Assembly (NCBI RefSeq): GCF_025628885.1
Contig: NZ_JAOTIF010000026.1
Location: 26,056 to 90,055 of the forward strand
Source of the DNA: Paraflavisolibacter caeni
Lineage (GTDB): Bacteria > Bacteroidota > Bacteroidia > Chitinophagales > Chitinophagaceae
Reading direction: 5' to 3'
DNA length: 64,000 bases
Shown here: piece after piece, positions 26,815 through 36,342 of the stretch
Position numbering within the stretch: the stretch's first letter is position 1
Layout: the number at the start of each line of letters is the position of its first letter
The notes under the pieces: generated by a model
What the model saw: the letters and a program-made list of their open reading frames with translations, nothing else
Databases searched by the model: none
What the model was told of the DNA's origin: nothing
Program-made: the position numbers and the translations under genes

Positions 26815-28656
26815 ATGGAACAATCAAAAGAGCTCAATCAAAAAGCCAACTTGCTCCGCAAGTGGTCACTTATTGCTACAACAGAAGCAGGATCAGGTCA
26901 TCCAACGTCATGTATGTCTGCGGCAGACTTTACTGCTGTGCTATTCGACAAGTACTTTACCTACGACCTTTCTAATCCTTTGAATTTGTATAATGACAGG
27001 TTTGTTCTTTCGAAAGGCCATGCAGCGCCTCTGCTGTATGCTTTGTTTGCCTTGTCTGGCGCTTACCCGCTGGAAGAATTGAAAACATTACGCAAGTTTG
27101 GCAGTAAACTGGAAGGGCATCCTGTTCCTAACTTTAAGTACACAGAAGCAGCTACCGGCTCGCTTGGACAAGGATTATCTGTAGGCGCAGGACTGGCACT
27201 GATTTCGAAACGCGAGGGCCTTCCAAATAAAACTTATGTGATCACGGGTGATGGTGAATTGGCAGAAGGACAGATATGGGAAGCAGCCAACTTTGCGGCT
27301 CATGAAAAGCTGGATAATCTGATTGCTATATTGGATATCAATCGATTAGCTCAAAGTCAGGAGACCATGTTTGGGCACAATATAGAAAAGTATATCAACC
27401 GGTTCAGGGCTTTCGACTTTGAAGTAATACCCATTGATGGGCACAACTTCGAAGAGATTGATACAGCACTTGCCCAGGCAACAAAAAACACCTCAGGAAA
27501 ACCAGTTGCGATCATTGCAAAAACCTTTAAGGGTAAAGGTGTTTCATTCCTGGAAAACAAGGATAACTGGCATGGTAAAGCATTGAATAAAGAAGAATTG
27601 CAAAAAGCCCTGGCGGAATTAGGAGAACTTGATGATAACCTGAGGTTTGACTTAAGAAAACCTGAACGCTCAATATTCCCGGCAGACCACACCCCCACTC
27701 AAAATACAGATCTTTCTTTTGATGCAGGAAAAGAGTATGCAACAAGAGAAGTATTTGGCGAGGTACTGGTGAAACTGGGTGAGAAAAACAAGGATATTTA
27801 TGCGCTTGACGGCGATGTCATGAATTCTACTTTCACAGAACCATTTAAAAAGGCGTATCCCGAACGTTTTGTTGAATCTTATATAGCTGAACAAAACATG
27901 GTGTCTGTAGCTGCAGGCTTGTCGCGGTTAGGGAAAGTGCCTTTTGTGGCTACCTTTGCAGCCTTCCTGACAAGAGCTGCTGACCAAATCAGGATGGCGA
28001 GAGTTTCGGAAGCAAATATTAAATTCATAGGCTCCCATGTAGGCGTTTCCATCGGAGAAGATGGTCCCTCACAAATGGGCCTGGAAGACGTTGCTTTATT
28101 TAGCGCCTTGCCAGACTCAATCGTGCTGCAACCGGCAGACGCAGTATCTACAGCTAAGTTAATTCCACTGATCGTTACCCATAAAGGTTTTGCATACATG
28201 CGTACGCTGCGGCCTAAAACCCCATTGTTCTATAAAAACGAGGAAGAGTTCACCATAGGTGGTTCTAAAATATTAAGACAGTCAGGTAATGATCAGTTAA
28301 CTGTTGTGGCCACAGGTATAACAGTTGTTGAAGCGCTGAAAGCTGCAGATGAATTACAAAAGGAAAACATCAGCATCCGTGTGGTAGACTGTTACTCTAT
28401 AAAACCTATAGATGTAACTACGCTGAAAAAATGTTTGCAGGAAACAAGTAAAAAAATCTTGGTAACAGTCGAAGACCATTTTGAACACGGCGGTATGGGA
28501 GATTTCGCAGCAGCAGCTATTGAAGGAGAAGATGGAATGGTAATCAAAATGGCAGTCAGCAAAATCTCACAATCCGGTACCAAAGACCAGTTAATGGACG
28601 ACGCCGGTATCAATGCCGCCCACATCATTTCCAAAGTAAAACAAGCGCTCACCTGA
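26815..28656 (+). CDS. tkt: Transketolase
   Basis: 613 aa with both halves on one chain. The pyrophosphate domain has GSGHPTSCMSAAD, SKGHAAPLLYA and the TPP/metal motif GDGELAEG starting at residue 145. The pyrimidine domain starts near residue 310 (YATREVFGEVLVKLGEKN) with EQNMVSVAAGLS, and a C-terminal domain follows. It moves two-carbon units in the pentose phosphate pathway. It is shorter than the roughly 660-680 aa enterobacterial type and closer in length to the animal type. It is coupled to the LLM oxidoreductase (5-bp gap) and followed by a hairpin. Confidence 0.93.
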   Translation: MEQSKELNQKANLLRKWSLIATTEAGSGHPTSCMSAADFTAVLFDKYFTYDLSNPLNLYNDRFVLSKGHAAPLLYALFALSGAYPLEELKTLRKFGSKLEGHPVPNFKYTEAATGSLGQGLSVGAGLALISKREGLPNKTYVITGDGELAEGQIWEAANFAAHEKLDNLIAILDINRLAQSQETMFGHNIEKYINRFRAFDFEVIPIDGHNFEEIDTALAQATKNTSGKPVAIIAKTFKGKGVSFLENKDNWHGKALNKEELQKALAELGELDDNLRFDLRKPERSIFPADHTPTQNTDLSFDAGKEYATREVFGEVLVKLGEKNKDIYALDGDVMNSTFTEPFKKAYPERFVESYIAEQNMVSVAAGLSRLGKVPFVATFAAFLTRAADQIRMARVSEANIKFIGSHVGVSIGEDGPSQMGLEDVALFSALPDSIVLQPADAVSTAKLIPLIVTHKGFAYMRTLRPKTPLFYKNEEEFTIGGSKILRQSGNDQLTVVATGITVVEALKAADELQKENISIRVVDCYSIKPIDVTTLKKCLQETSKKILVTVEDHFEHGGMGDFAAAAIEGEDGMVIKMAVSKISQSGTKDQLMDDAGINAAHIISKVKQALT

Positions 28657-28672
28657 TAACCGCACATAAAAA

Positions 28673-28714
28673 GAGTGATCAGTTTTGAGTATCCCTACTT
28701 ACCACTGATCACTC
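28673..28714 (+). terminator. Probable terminator hairpin after transketolase
   Basis: A perfect 11-bp inverted repeat GAGTGATCAGT (28673-28683) / ACTGATCACTC (28704-28714) lies 16 bp after the stop. The 20-nt loop can itself pair (AGTA/TACT around TCCC). The stem is followed by a pyrimidine run rather than a pure T tract, so termination is likely but not certain. Confidence 0.5.
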
Positions 28715-28870
28715 ATCTCTCTCTTCAACCATCTATCACCACAAATTTCTTTGTTCTCAATTTCTTTGCTCCCAATCCCCTCTTTCTAATACCATCTATC
28801 ATCTACCACCCCATTCGTCATTCCCTCCATTCCCTACTTCCTTTGGCCACAAATGCAATGCCGAAGATGT
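28715..28870. repeat. G-poor intergenic tract
   Basis: About 155 bp of T/C/A-rich sequence between transketolase and a convergent ABC ATPase, nearly without G on the plus strand. It contains CATCTATCA words and CCCATTCGTCATTC (28810-28823), shared exactly with 25211-25224. A frame is open here only because stop codons are rare in this composition. No gene seen. Confidence 0.65.
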
Positions 28871-28896
28871 AACAATTGAATAAAACACACAACACC

Positions 28897-29853
28897 TTAC
28901 AAGGTTACATAAACAACATCACCTGGCTGGTAAGCCTGTCTCGAATTCACCAGAATAGAATTATCTCCGATTCTTATGGCCATTTCATAATGGCTACCCA
29001 TAAAATTCACTCTATTCACTTTTCCTTCTACACCTTTACTATCATCAGGAACAATAACAAATCGCTCAGGCCTTAAAAAACCGTAAAAATCATTCATGCT
29101 CACATCCGAGTAATCAGATAAGGAAAGAGCTAGGTCAAGAGATACTACGTTGTACCTGCCAAATAAAGCAGCTACATATTCATCGACAGGTTCGTGATAA
29201 ACAGTAATCGGGCAGCCTTGCTGAATGATACGCCCCTCATGTAATACAATAACTTCATCTGCCCACGGCAACATATCATGAGGATCATGCGATACCAGTA
29301 TACAACTGATGTTCAGCTTTTCACCAATATCATTGACTACATTTTTAAGAATACTGGTATGAATAGCATCAAGGTTGGAATATGGTTCATCAAGAACCAA
29401 AAGTTTTGGAGAAGTGACCAGCAATCGGGCCAATGAGATCCTCTGTCTTTCCCCGCCCGACAATTGGTGGGTCCAACGTTTCAATAGATGATCAATTCTG
29501 CAAACTTCGTAGATTTTATTAGCTTCCTCTTCACCAAGAAGGTTGGCCATTTGCAGGATTTCCTCTACACGATAATGATTTCTTAATTCAAAATGCTGCG
29601 ATAAATAAGCAATACGATGGTGCCCCGGGATCAGTTTTTCAAAAGGACCTGTAACCCTGGTCCCTTCGAACAAAACCTCACCCGCATCTGGCTGTTCCAG
29701 CCCTGCAATGATCTTCAACAGCGTGGTTTTACCAGAACCTGTAGCTCCGGCAATAGCAATTTTCTGAAATTCTTTTTGTTTGAAACTGATGTTTTCGAGC
29801 AGGAATGCATCATCTATTTGCCTGCTGATCTGGGACACCTCTAAAAAACTCAT
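28897..29853 (-). CDS. ABC transporter ATP-binding protein (sulfate/polyamine/iron type, with C-terminal TOBE-like region)
   Basis: 318 aa from the ATG at 29853; an in-frame ATG at 29901 adds 16 residues of atypical sequence. Walker A GATGSGKTT at 36-44, signature LSGGERQRISLARLL, Walker B LLVLDEPYSNLD and H-loop LVSHDPHD are all present. Residues about 235-318 (FLRPERFVIVPDD and following) resemble the TOBE domain of the MalK/PotA/CysA importer class. No permease or binding-protein gene adjoins it, so the partner is elsewhere or the ATPase is shared. Probably monocistronic. Confidence 0.88.
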   Translation of the reverse strand: MSFLEVSQISRQIDDAFLLENISFKQKEFQKIAIAGATGSGKTTLLKIIAGLEQPDAGEVLFEGTRVTGPFEKLIPGHHRIAYLSQHFELRNHYRVEEILQMANLLGEEEANKIYEVCRIDHLLKRWTHQLSGGERQRISLARLLVTSPKLLVLDEPYSNLDAIHTSILKNVVNDIGEKLNISCILVSHDPHDMLPWADEVIVLHEGRIIQQGCPITVYHEPVDEYVAALFGRYNVVSLDLALSLSDYSDVSMNDFYGFLRPERFVIVPDDSKGVEGKVNRVNFMGSHYEMAIRIGDNSILVNSRQAYQPGDVVYVTL

Positions 29854-29930
29854 GAGCTCAAAATTATCTGACTGCGTTCCAATTTCGTGTTTTGGAAACA
29901 AGTTATTTATACAAACATAGTTCGGTTTAT

Positions 29931-31097
29931 TTAATTACGCACCCTGCGTTTTCTTTCTTTCTCAGATGATTCTGCCACTGCCACCATACTTCTTACAGGT
30001 TGTGAAATGGATTCTACGGAAGCAAAGGGCACCTGAACCAACTTACCATCAGGCATTTCTGCAATATATCCCACCAGGTTTGCGGCCAAAGGTATCAATA
30101 AGGTGTTTGCCTGTAACATATTACTACCATTAGCTATTTTTTGGGTTTTGCTGACGCGCAAATAATTGGTCATGTTTTTATCTGGAACTGCAGGTGCCGT
30201 TTTTACCGTTGGATTGACAAATGGAAACGGATCAATAGGACCGCCACTGGTATAAACGCCAAAATGAAGGTGAGATGCTGTATGCTTTGCATTGCCTGTA
30301 TTACCCACAAGACCTAATGTTTCTCCTTTCTTGACCTCTTGCCCTTCTCTTACCAATTGCTTATCAAGGTGGGCATAATAAAGGGTTATATTTTTATCAG
30401 GAAGTTTCAGCCAGACCACTTTACCTCCTAAACCTCCTTCCTTTACGCCAGTAACGATGCCATCTGCTGCCGCAACAACCGGGGTACGCTTTGGAGCAAA
30501 AATATCAATGCCTTCATGCTGGCGGTTTCCACCACCCCTGCTGGCACCCCAAAAACTTCCGGTTTTTACTTTGTTGCCGCTTACAGGAAAACCTATGGAA
30601 GGACCTATCGAAGCAGACAAACTATACGCACCTGAGCGGAAGAGCTCAGGCTGCAGTCGTACAATGTAATTTCCTGCTTCTTCAACATAATAACTGAATT
30701 GCGACCTGATCGTATCAGCAGAATAGACAAGGGAAGTCCCTTCACCTTCCTGTTTGAAAATATCAACATAAAGAGTAAACGGCACACTGCTCCTCTTGGT
30801 CAGCATAAAATTGAGTTGTTCACCATGCCTGGCATTAAACTTTAATCCAAGCGCACGGGGTCTGTCACTCCCAAAATACCCATTTTGCCGGTATGGAAGC
30901 TCCACTACTTGTGCGTCCTCAAGGGCAGTTTTGGAAGCAGCCAGCCATTGCCGGCCTTCCGGCGTCTCTTCCATGTCTGTTTTATCCAGCTTTTTAACAT
31001 ATTCTTCGTGCGGCGATTTTCTGCCAAAAATACCTGTGGGCTTACAACCAGGACCAACGGCGGCTAATAAGAAAAGGGCAGCTATAGTATTTCTCAT
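29931..31097 (-). CDS. M23-family peptidoglycan endopeptidase, lipoprotein
   Basis: 388 aa from the ATG at 31097; the longer frame (31118) adds seven residues before the signal sequence. MRNTIAALFLLAAVGPGC ends in a lipobox-like Cys, so it is probably anchored in a membrane facing the periplasm. Residues about 60-165 form a beta-rich region. The M23 (LytM) domain at about 185-290 has HEGIDIF (H and D zinc ligands), the YYAHLDK His and HLHFG. It is predicted to cut peptide cross-links in peptidoglycan. Monocistronic, divergent from the FAD-Rieske gene. Confidence 0.92.
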   Translation of the reverse strand: MRNTIAALFLLAAVGPGCKPTGIFGRKSPHEEYVKKLDKTDMEETPEGRQWLAASKTALEDAQVVELPYRQNGYFGSDRPRALGLKFNARHGEQLNFMLTKRSSVPFTLYVDIFKQEGEGTSLVYSADTIRSQFSYYVEEAGNYIVRLQPELFRSGAYSLSASIGPSIGFPVSGNKVKTGSFWGASRGGGNRQHEGIDIFAPKRTPVVAAADGIVTGVKEGGLGGKVVWLKLPDKNITLYYAHLDKQLVREGQEVKKGETLGLVGNTGNAKHTASHLHFGVYTSGGPIDPFPFVNPTVKTAPAVPDKNMTNYLRVSKTQKIANGSNMLQANTLLIPLAANLVGYIAEMPDGKLVQVPFASVESISQPVRSMVAVAESSEKERKRRVRN

Positions 31098-31273
31098 AAT
31101 AATGGCTGCCATCAGCAAAAAAAAAGCCGGAAATTCAGAAAAGAACGATAAGACGCCCTCAAATATGGATCAACATACCGCTTACGTTCCCAACATTTTA
31201 CATTTTAAATTTTATAGGCTCCATTTAACATTTCTTCTGGTATAATTTTTTAATATAACTATATAAACAAACA

Positions 31274-32785
31274 ATGGATACCACTCCTGTTTGGAAGACT
31301 AATGCACAGGAAATATTCTTTCCTTCACTTGCTAATGACATCACTGTTGATGTTGCTATTGTTGGCGGTGGCATTACAGGTATTACTGCAGCCTATCTGC
31401 TTTCCAGCGCTGGAAAAAGAGTGGTAGTATTGGAATCCGGGAAAATCGCAAATGGTTCTACAGGCCATTCCACAGGAAACCTGTATGCACCGGTCGGTAA
31501 TGATGGTCTCCACTCACTAAAATCAAAGTGGAGCGAGGATGTTATGCGCCAGGTCGTAACTTCCAGGGCTGAAGCTGTTGACTTTATTGAGGCAACAATA
31601 AATGAATTGAATATCGAATGTGATTTCAAACGGGTACCGTGGTGCCTGTTCGCAGAAAAAAGTGGCAATAAATCCTATGTGGAAGCAGAACGCAAAATGG
31701 CTGAAAAGGCTGGCCTGACCATTTCAAACGAGGTGCCTTTAAATTTACCTGTTGAAACAGGCTTTTCCATTCTCAACCAGGCTCAGTTCAATCCTTTACA
31801 ATACACTTCTTCCCTGGCTCAGAAAATTCAATCGGACAACTGCCAGGTCTATGATTTCACCAAAGTTACCAATGTCAAAGAAGGCGAAACCTGCACCGTC
31901 GAAACCAATGGCGGAACCGTAACGGCCTCACAGGTGATCATGGCTACGCATACTCCAAAAGGAATTTATCTGGTTCATACGTCAATGGAACCTTACAGGG
32001 AATATGCAGTTGCCGTGATTTTGAACAGCGATTACCCTCCGCCCGGTATCTTTTGGAATATGTTAAGCACGCAGCACTACTCGCTCCGCACATATGACAC
32101 TCCTGACGGAAGAATGCTGATAGTTATAGGTGAAAGCCACAAAGTAGGTACCAGGGAATGGAACAATGAATGCTTTCAAAAACTGGAAGGCTTCCTGAGG
32201 AGAAAATTTGATGTAGCGTCTATAGAATATAAATGGTCTGCACAGCAATATAGATCCTCAGATGGTTTACCGCATATTGGCATAAGTACCGGAAATAAAA
32301 AAACCTATATTGCTACTGGCTTTGCCGCAGATGGACTAACCTACGGCACATTGGCCGCAATGATCATTTCCGACCAAATTCTTGAAAGAGAAAATAAATG
32401 GAGCAATACCTATAAAGCTGGACGTCTTACGCCTGTTGCTTCCTTTACGAATTTTGTAAAGGAAAATGTAAGCGTCGGCTTCCATTTGGTAAAAGACCAT
32501 CTGACTAAAAAAGAGGCCGAACAGTTTGATCAGGTACGATCCAAAGAAGGCAAGATCATGACGGTAGATGGTAAAAAATGTGCCGTACACCGCGATGAAG
32601 AAGGCAACCTCCATGTAGTTTCTGCCATTTGCACCCACTTAGGCTGCGTGGTACACTGGAACTGGAACGAGCAATCCTGGGATTGCCCCTGCCATGGCAG
32701 CCGTTTTACCGTCGACGGCGAAGTCATTGAGGGACCCGCCATAGCCTCATTGAAAAAAATAACGATTACTACCGAATCCCGCTAG
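31274..32785 (+). CDS. FAD-dependent oxidoreductase fused to a C-terminal Rieske [2Fe-2S] domain
   Basis: 503 aa. The N-terminal Rossmann fold has GGGITGITAAYLL and an acidic end of strand 2 (VVVLESG), with the DAO-type NGSTGHSTGN segment. Residues about 415-503 are a Rieske domain: C453 and H455 (CTHLG), C471 and H474 (CPCHGS) are the four cluster ligands. The fusion is known in the DAO/glycine-oxidase-like family, where the Rieske cluster passes electrons from FAD. The substrate is unknown, and no amine-utilisation genes adjoin it. Confidence 0.93.
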   Translation: MDTTPVWKTNAQEIFFPSLANDITVDVAIVGGGITGITAAYLLSSAGKRVVVLESGKIANGSTGHSTGNLYAPVGNDGLHSLKSKWSEDVMRQVVTSRAEAVDFIEATINELNIECDFKRVPWCLFAEKSGNKSYVEAERKMAEKAGLTISNEVPLNLPVETGFSILNQAQFNPLQYTSSLAQKIQSDNCQVYDFTKVTNVKEGETCTVETNGGTVTASQVIMATHTPKGIYLVHTSMEPYREYAVAVILNSDYPPPGIFWNMLSTQHYSLRTYDTPDGRMLIVIGESHKVGTREWNNECFQKLEGFLRRKFDVASIEYKWSAQQYRSSDGLPHIGISTGNKKTYIATGFAADGLTYGTLAAMIISDQILERENKWSNTYKAGRLTPVASFTNFVKENVSVGFHLVKDHLTKKEAEQFDQVRSKEGKIMTVDGKKCAVHRDEEGNLHVVSAICTHLGCVVHWNWNEQSWDCPCHGSRFTVDGEVIEGPAIASLKKITITTESR

Positions 32786-32876
32786 TAACAACGATACGCC
32801 ATACGATCATCCCTCCTCATTCACCAATAACTCATCAATTATTAATAAATAATTTTTAATCACTCGTTGTTCCTCA
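32786..32876. repeat. Short G-poor intergenic tract
   Basis: The spacer between the convergent FAD-Rieske and peptidase E genes is C/T/A-rich on the plus strand with few G, and contains CATTCACCAATAACTCATC and TCCTCATCATCC words like the other tracts. No hairpin terminator is visible. Confidence 0.5.
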
Positions 32877-33596
32877 TCATCCTAACAGAAAATCCAACGC
32901 ATCCTCCTTCCCAATTTCTCTCTTCAATGTGTTCCCCTGTTCATCACTCTGAAACAACACGCCTGGTACATCTCCTAAGTACTGAAGTATCCCCTTCGAA
33001 TACTTCAATGCCGTACCTTCAGGCAAACCTACTACAGGTACACCAGGATTCATTTTTATAAACTCTTCCAACCGTTGATCCCTTGTTTCACCATGAAAAC
33101 TTTCAGGCTTTTGATTGAGATAATGCGGGTTGAGCTGGAAAGGCAGTAATCCTAATGCCGAAAAGCTCTGGGGCTGTATGATAGGCATGTCATTCGTGGT
33201 TCCAATAGTTAACCCGGTAAGATTTGCTCCGGCACTCCAGCCAACATAAGGCATTCCATTCTTAACCCGGTCACGTATAACATTGAATAATCCTGATTGA
33301 TATAGATCATGTAGCAACTTAAAAGTATTACCGCCACCAACCATGATGACATCAGATCCTTCCAAAACCTGTTCTCCGCCATCTTCTTGCACAACCTGTA
33401 TTTCTAAAGGTAAGTGGGACAAGCCCTGGCGCACCATGGAACCATATTGCTCATAATCTCTGTCCACTGATGCAAACGGAATAAATGCGACCTTCAATAT
33501 TCGAGCACCGAGGAAATCTTGAATAAGGGGTGCCGCATGTTCTAAATACCCGCTGTTCCCGGCACGCGAACTACTTATTGCCAATAAACTGACCAT
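32877..33596 (-). CDS. pepE: Peptidase E (alpha-aspartyl dipeptidase), S51 family
   Basis: 239 aa from the ATG at 33596; the longer frame (33668) adds 24 residues absent from the family. It aligns along its length with the enterobacterial enzyme: [40 protein letters not shown] with the nucleophile S121, [16 protein letters not shown]-type LNPHYLNQ, and [10 protein letters not shown]. It hydrolyses dipeptides with N-terminal Asp and is cytoplasmic. Monocistronic. Confidence 0.93.
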   Translation of the reverse strand: MVSLLAISSSRAGNSGYLEHAAPLIQDFLGARILKVAFIPFASVDRDYEQYGSMVRQGLSHLPLEIQVVQEDGGEQVLEGSDVIMVGGGNTFKLLHDLYQSGLFNVIRDRVKNGMPYVGWSAGANLTGLTIGTTNDMPIIQPQSFSALGLLPFQLNPHYLNQKPESFHGETRDQRLEEFIKMNPGVPVVGLPEGTALKYSKGILQYLGDVPGVLFQSDEQGNTLKREIGKEDALDFLLG

Positions 33597-33727
33597 ACAA
33601 TAATAACTGTTGGATGCCAAAGGTATAATTGTATGATCAATATAAGCTTTCTTGATTATATCCGTCATTTGTTTTCTTGAGGATGTTGATGGAACTTTAT
33701 TAACTTATAAAAACAAAATTCTTTTGT

Positions 33728-34081
33728 ATGGAAAACGAAAACTTTGTCGAAAATCTGGCGACTCCATTAAGTCATAATGCATCTGTGAAATCTGTATTTG
33801 GAGAACCGATTGAGACACAAGGAAAAACAATTATTCCTGTAGCACAAGTTGGTTATGGGTTTGGAGGTGGCTTTGGTCAGAAACATAAGAATCAATCTGA
33901 AAAGGATCCTTTAAACAATGAAAAAGGAGCAGGCGGTGGCGGTGGTTTATTTGCAAGAGCAAAAGGCGTATATGAAGTGACGCCACAGACAACCAGGTTC
34001 ATTCCAGCGGTAAATTGGAGCCATTTAATGATTGCTGCTTTGGCTGGTTTTTTCATTAGGGGGTGGCTGACCAAAAGGTAA
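33728..34081 (+). CDS. GerW/YtfJ-like family protein with C-terminal membrane helix
   Basis: 117 aa. SVFGEPIETQGKTIIPVAQV followed by a GYGFGGGFG glycine stretch is the hallmark of the GerW/YtfJ spore-protein family, which also occurs in non-spore-formers. A second Gly-rich stretch (AGGGGGLFARAKGVYEVTP) follows. Residues about 97-114 (LMIAALAGFFIRGWL) form a single C-terminal membrane helix, leaving the conserved region in the cytoplasm. The function in Gram-negatives is unknown. Short monocistronic gene. Confidence 0.8.
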   Translation: MENENFVENLATPLSHNASVKSVFGEPIETQGKTIIPVAQVGYGFGGGFGQKHKNQSEKDPLNNEKGAGGGGGLFARAKGVYEVTPQTTRFIPAVNWSHLMIAALAGFFIRGWLTKR

Positions 34082-34171
34082 AACTAAAGGGTCATCTATA
34101 TTTTCATCTCTAAACAACTTCCAGGACATGCCTGGCATGCATTTTTATGTTTTTTTCGGAACTTTGTTGTT

Positions 34172-35029
34172 ATGAAAATCTCCTTTGGAGTATTGCTTGC
34201 TATATTTTTCGTACTAGGCACAAAAGCACAGGAAACGAAAGATACGGTCCTCATTTTTTTTCCTTTTGACCAGTCAACCCTTACCCACTCTGCCCGTAGA
34301 ACATTGGACTCATTGATTACTGCTTTCAGGAACAATCCTCCTTCAGCACAACTGGCAATATATGGCCACTGCGATAGCTTGGGGTCGAATGCTTATAACG
34401 ATAAACTCTCCAATGAAAGAAGCAATGTTGTGCATAACTACTTGCTGAATCACGGTCTTACAAAAACAGCAATCAGCGAGGTGCAAGGTCACGGAGAAAA
34501 TAGGCCCCTGAACGACAATAGCACACCGGAAGAGCAACAAATAAATAGAAGGGTCGAATTAATATGGCCCTCAAAGAACGAGCAATCCAATGCCCACATA
34601 ACAGCAAAGGATACTGTCATTGAGTTTTCTAAAGAAGTGGTAGATACAGTAAAAGAAGGACAAACCCTGCGCCTCCGGAATATTAACTTTTATGGCGGAA
34701 GTCACCAGTTCTTACCAGAGGCAAAACCAGCGCTTGATGAATTACTGGACGCCATGAAACGCTACCCGGAACTGGAAATTGAGATCCTTGGCCACATTTG
34801 TTGTCTGCATGGAACAGGCACTGACGGTGTAGATTTCGATGCGGGTGATAGGAACCTTTCCATCAATAGAGCCAGGGCCGTCTATGACTATCTGATCGAA
34901 AATGGTATCGATAAAAACCGGATGACTTATAAAGGTCTTGCTGCAACTATACCTTTGGTATATCCGGAATATTCGGAAGCCGACCGTACTTTAAACCGGA
35001 GAGTAGAAATAAAAATTGTGAAAAGATAG
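34172..35029 (+). CDS. Exported protein with two OmpA-like peptidoglycan-binding domains
   Basis: 285 aa with a signal peptide (LAIFFVLGTKAQ). Two OmpA_C domains lie in tandem: residues about 24-130 (FFPFDQSTLTHSARRTLDSL, then YGHCDSLGSNAYNDKLSNER and INRRVEL) and about 165-285 (LGHICCLHGTG, LSINRARAVYDYL, LNRRVEIKI). No beta-barrel precedes them, so this is a periplasmic wall-binding protein rather than a porin. The second copy has a longer loop with a CC pair. Monocistronic. Confidence 0.88.
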   Translation: MKISFGVLLAIFFVLGTKAQETKDTVLIFFPFDQSTLTHSARRTLDSLITAFRNNPPSAQLAIYGHCDSLGSNAYNDKLSNERSNVVHNYLLNHGLTKTAISEVQGHGENRPLNDNSTPEEQQINRRVELIWPSKNEQSNAHITAKDTVIEFSKEVVDTVKEGQTLRLRNINFYGGSHQFLPEAKPALDELLDAMKRYPELEIEILGHICCLHGTGTDGVDFDAGDRNLSINRARAVYDYLIENGIDKNRMTYKGLAATIPLVYPEYSEADRTLNRRVEIKIVKR

Positions 35030-35141
35030 CTTGTATAACATAGCTGCATCATCAGTCCTGGAATTTACAACCACTGTTTTCACAATTTCTGCTTTATTTT
35101 CGCCCCGCTCGTAAAAACGGTGGAATAGTAAAAGACTGCTC

Positions 35142-35933
35142 ATGGATGATCTTCAACCTGAATTAAGAACGGTCGACATAACACGCTATGTAACCCCTCT
35201 TCGTGAAGGTGGTTCTCTGCCCGCTATAGTGGAAGCAGATGATAGCTTTTTATATGTACTCAAGTTCCGCGGAGCAGGCCAGGGCATCAAAGCCTTGATT
35301 GCTGAACTGATCGGCGGGGAAATTGCACGGGCAATAGGTCTAAGGGTACCTGAAATTGTGTTTGCTACAGTTGATCCTGCTTTTGGCAGAACAGAACCGG
35401 ACGAGGAGATCCAGGACTTACTGAAAGCAAGTGAAGGTCTGAACCTGGCATTGCACTACCTCTCGGGGGCTATCACCTTCGACCCTGTAGTTACCAGGAT
35501 TGATGCAACTCTGGCTTCCAAAATTGTATGGCTCGACTGTCTGATCACGAATGTGGACCGCACCTGTCGTAATACCAATATGCTCATGTGGTATAAAGAA
35601 CTTTGGCTCATCGATCATGGTGCCTCTCTCTATTTTCACCATGCGCCACAAAACTGGGAAGAACATTCCCGCCGTCCTTTTACTGCAGTAAAAGATCATG
35701 TACTACTGCCATGGGCCAGCGAATTAGAAACAGTAAATGAATCTTTACTATCTATTCTGACACCTCAGCGCATCCGCTCTATTGTATCATTGATTCCGGA
35801 TGAGTGGGGTGAAAAAGCATTTGGAAAAGCAGAGGAAGCCCGCAACATCTATGAACATTTTTTATCCAATCGTTTATCCATTACTGAAAATCTGATAAAA
35901 GAAGCACAACATGCAAGAAAAGCACTTATTTGA
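35142..35933 (+). CDS. HipA-like kinase-fold protein
   Basis: 263 aa, single domain, no signal peptide. The HipA/PI3K-like fold is suggested by K41 (VLKFRGAGQG), a catalytic-loop segment DCLITNVDRTCRNTN at 132-146, and DHG at 158-160 in place of DFG. It lacks the separate N-terminal domain of true HipA and has no HipB-like antitoxin next to it. The next gene (DUF3037) overlaps its 3' end by 23 bp, a recurrent pairing that implies a joint function. Target and biological role are unknown. Confidence 0.8.
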   Translation: MDDLQPELRTVDITRYVTPLREGGSLPAIVEADDSFLYVLKFRGAGQGIKALIAELIGGEIARAIGLRVPEIVFATVDPAFGRTEPDEEIQDLLKASEGLNLALHYLSGAITFDPVVTRIDATLASKIVWLDCLITNVDRTCRNTNMLMWYKELWLIDHGASLYFHHAPQNWEEHSRRPFTAVKDHVLLPWASELETVNESLLSILTPQRIRSIVSLIPDEWGEKAFGKAEEARNIYEHFLSNRLSITENLIKEAQHARKALI

Positions 35934-36294
35934 ATACGCTGTCATCCGCGTTGTGCCAAGGGTTGAGCGGGAAGAATTTATGAACGTTGGCATTATTCTT
36001 TACTGCAAGAAACCCAGGTTCTTACAATGCCTGTTCCATTTGAACAGTGAACGGCTCCAGGCCTTTAGCCCAGCTTTGGATATTAGCGAGGTGGAACAGT
36101 ACCTTCATTCCATAGAAAGAATTTGTGCAGGATCAAAAGATGCCGGCCCCATCGGCAAGCTCGACGTAGCATCACGCTTCCGTTGGCTAACAGCCACCCG
36201 TAGCACCGTAGTCCAAACGTCCAAAGTGCATCCGGGTTTCTCTACCGACCCAAAGGAAACCTTACAACACTTATATGGGCAGTTGGTGCTATAG
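35911..36294 (+). CDS. DUF3037 protein
   Basis: 127 aa. The opening FEYAVIRVVPRVEREEFMNV, then GIILYCKK, and the C-terminal TSKVHPGFSTDPKETLQHLY segment are characteristic of DUF3037. It overlaps the HipA-like kinase gene by 23 bp in another frame, so the two are translationally coupled. No function is established; it could be a regulator or substrate of the kinase (inference from pairing only). Confidence 0.82.
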   Translation: MQEKHLFEYAVIRVVPRVEREEFMNVGIILYCKKPRFLQCLFHLNSERLQAFSPALDISEVEQYLHSIERICAGSKDAGPIGKLDVASRFRWLTATRSTVVQTSKVHPGFSTDPKETLQHLYGQLVL

Positions 36295-36342
36295 GCAAGC
36301 TATTTTATAAGTTGCTTCCCTTTATATCATTATATGAGATTC

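Noticed and set aside
28675..28872. Plus-strand open frame of 65 codons after transketolase
   Set aside because: It is in the G-poor tract and overlaps the terminator hairpin; no gene-like sequence.
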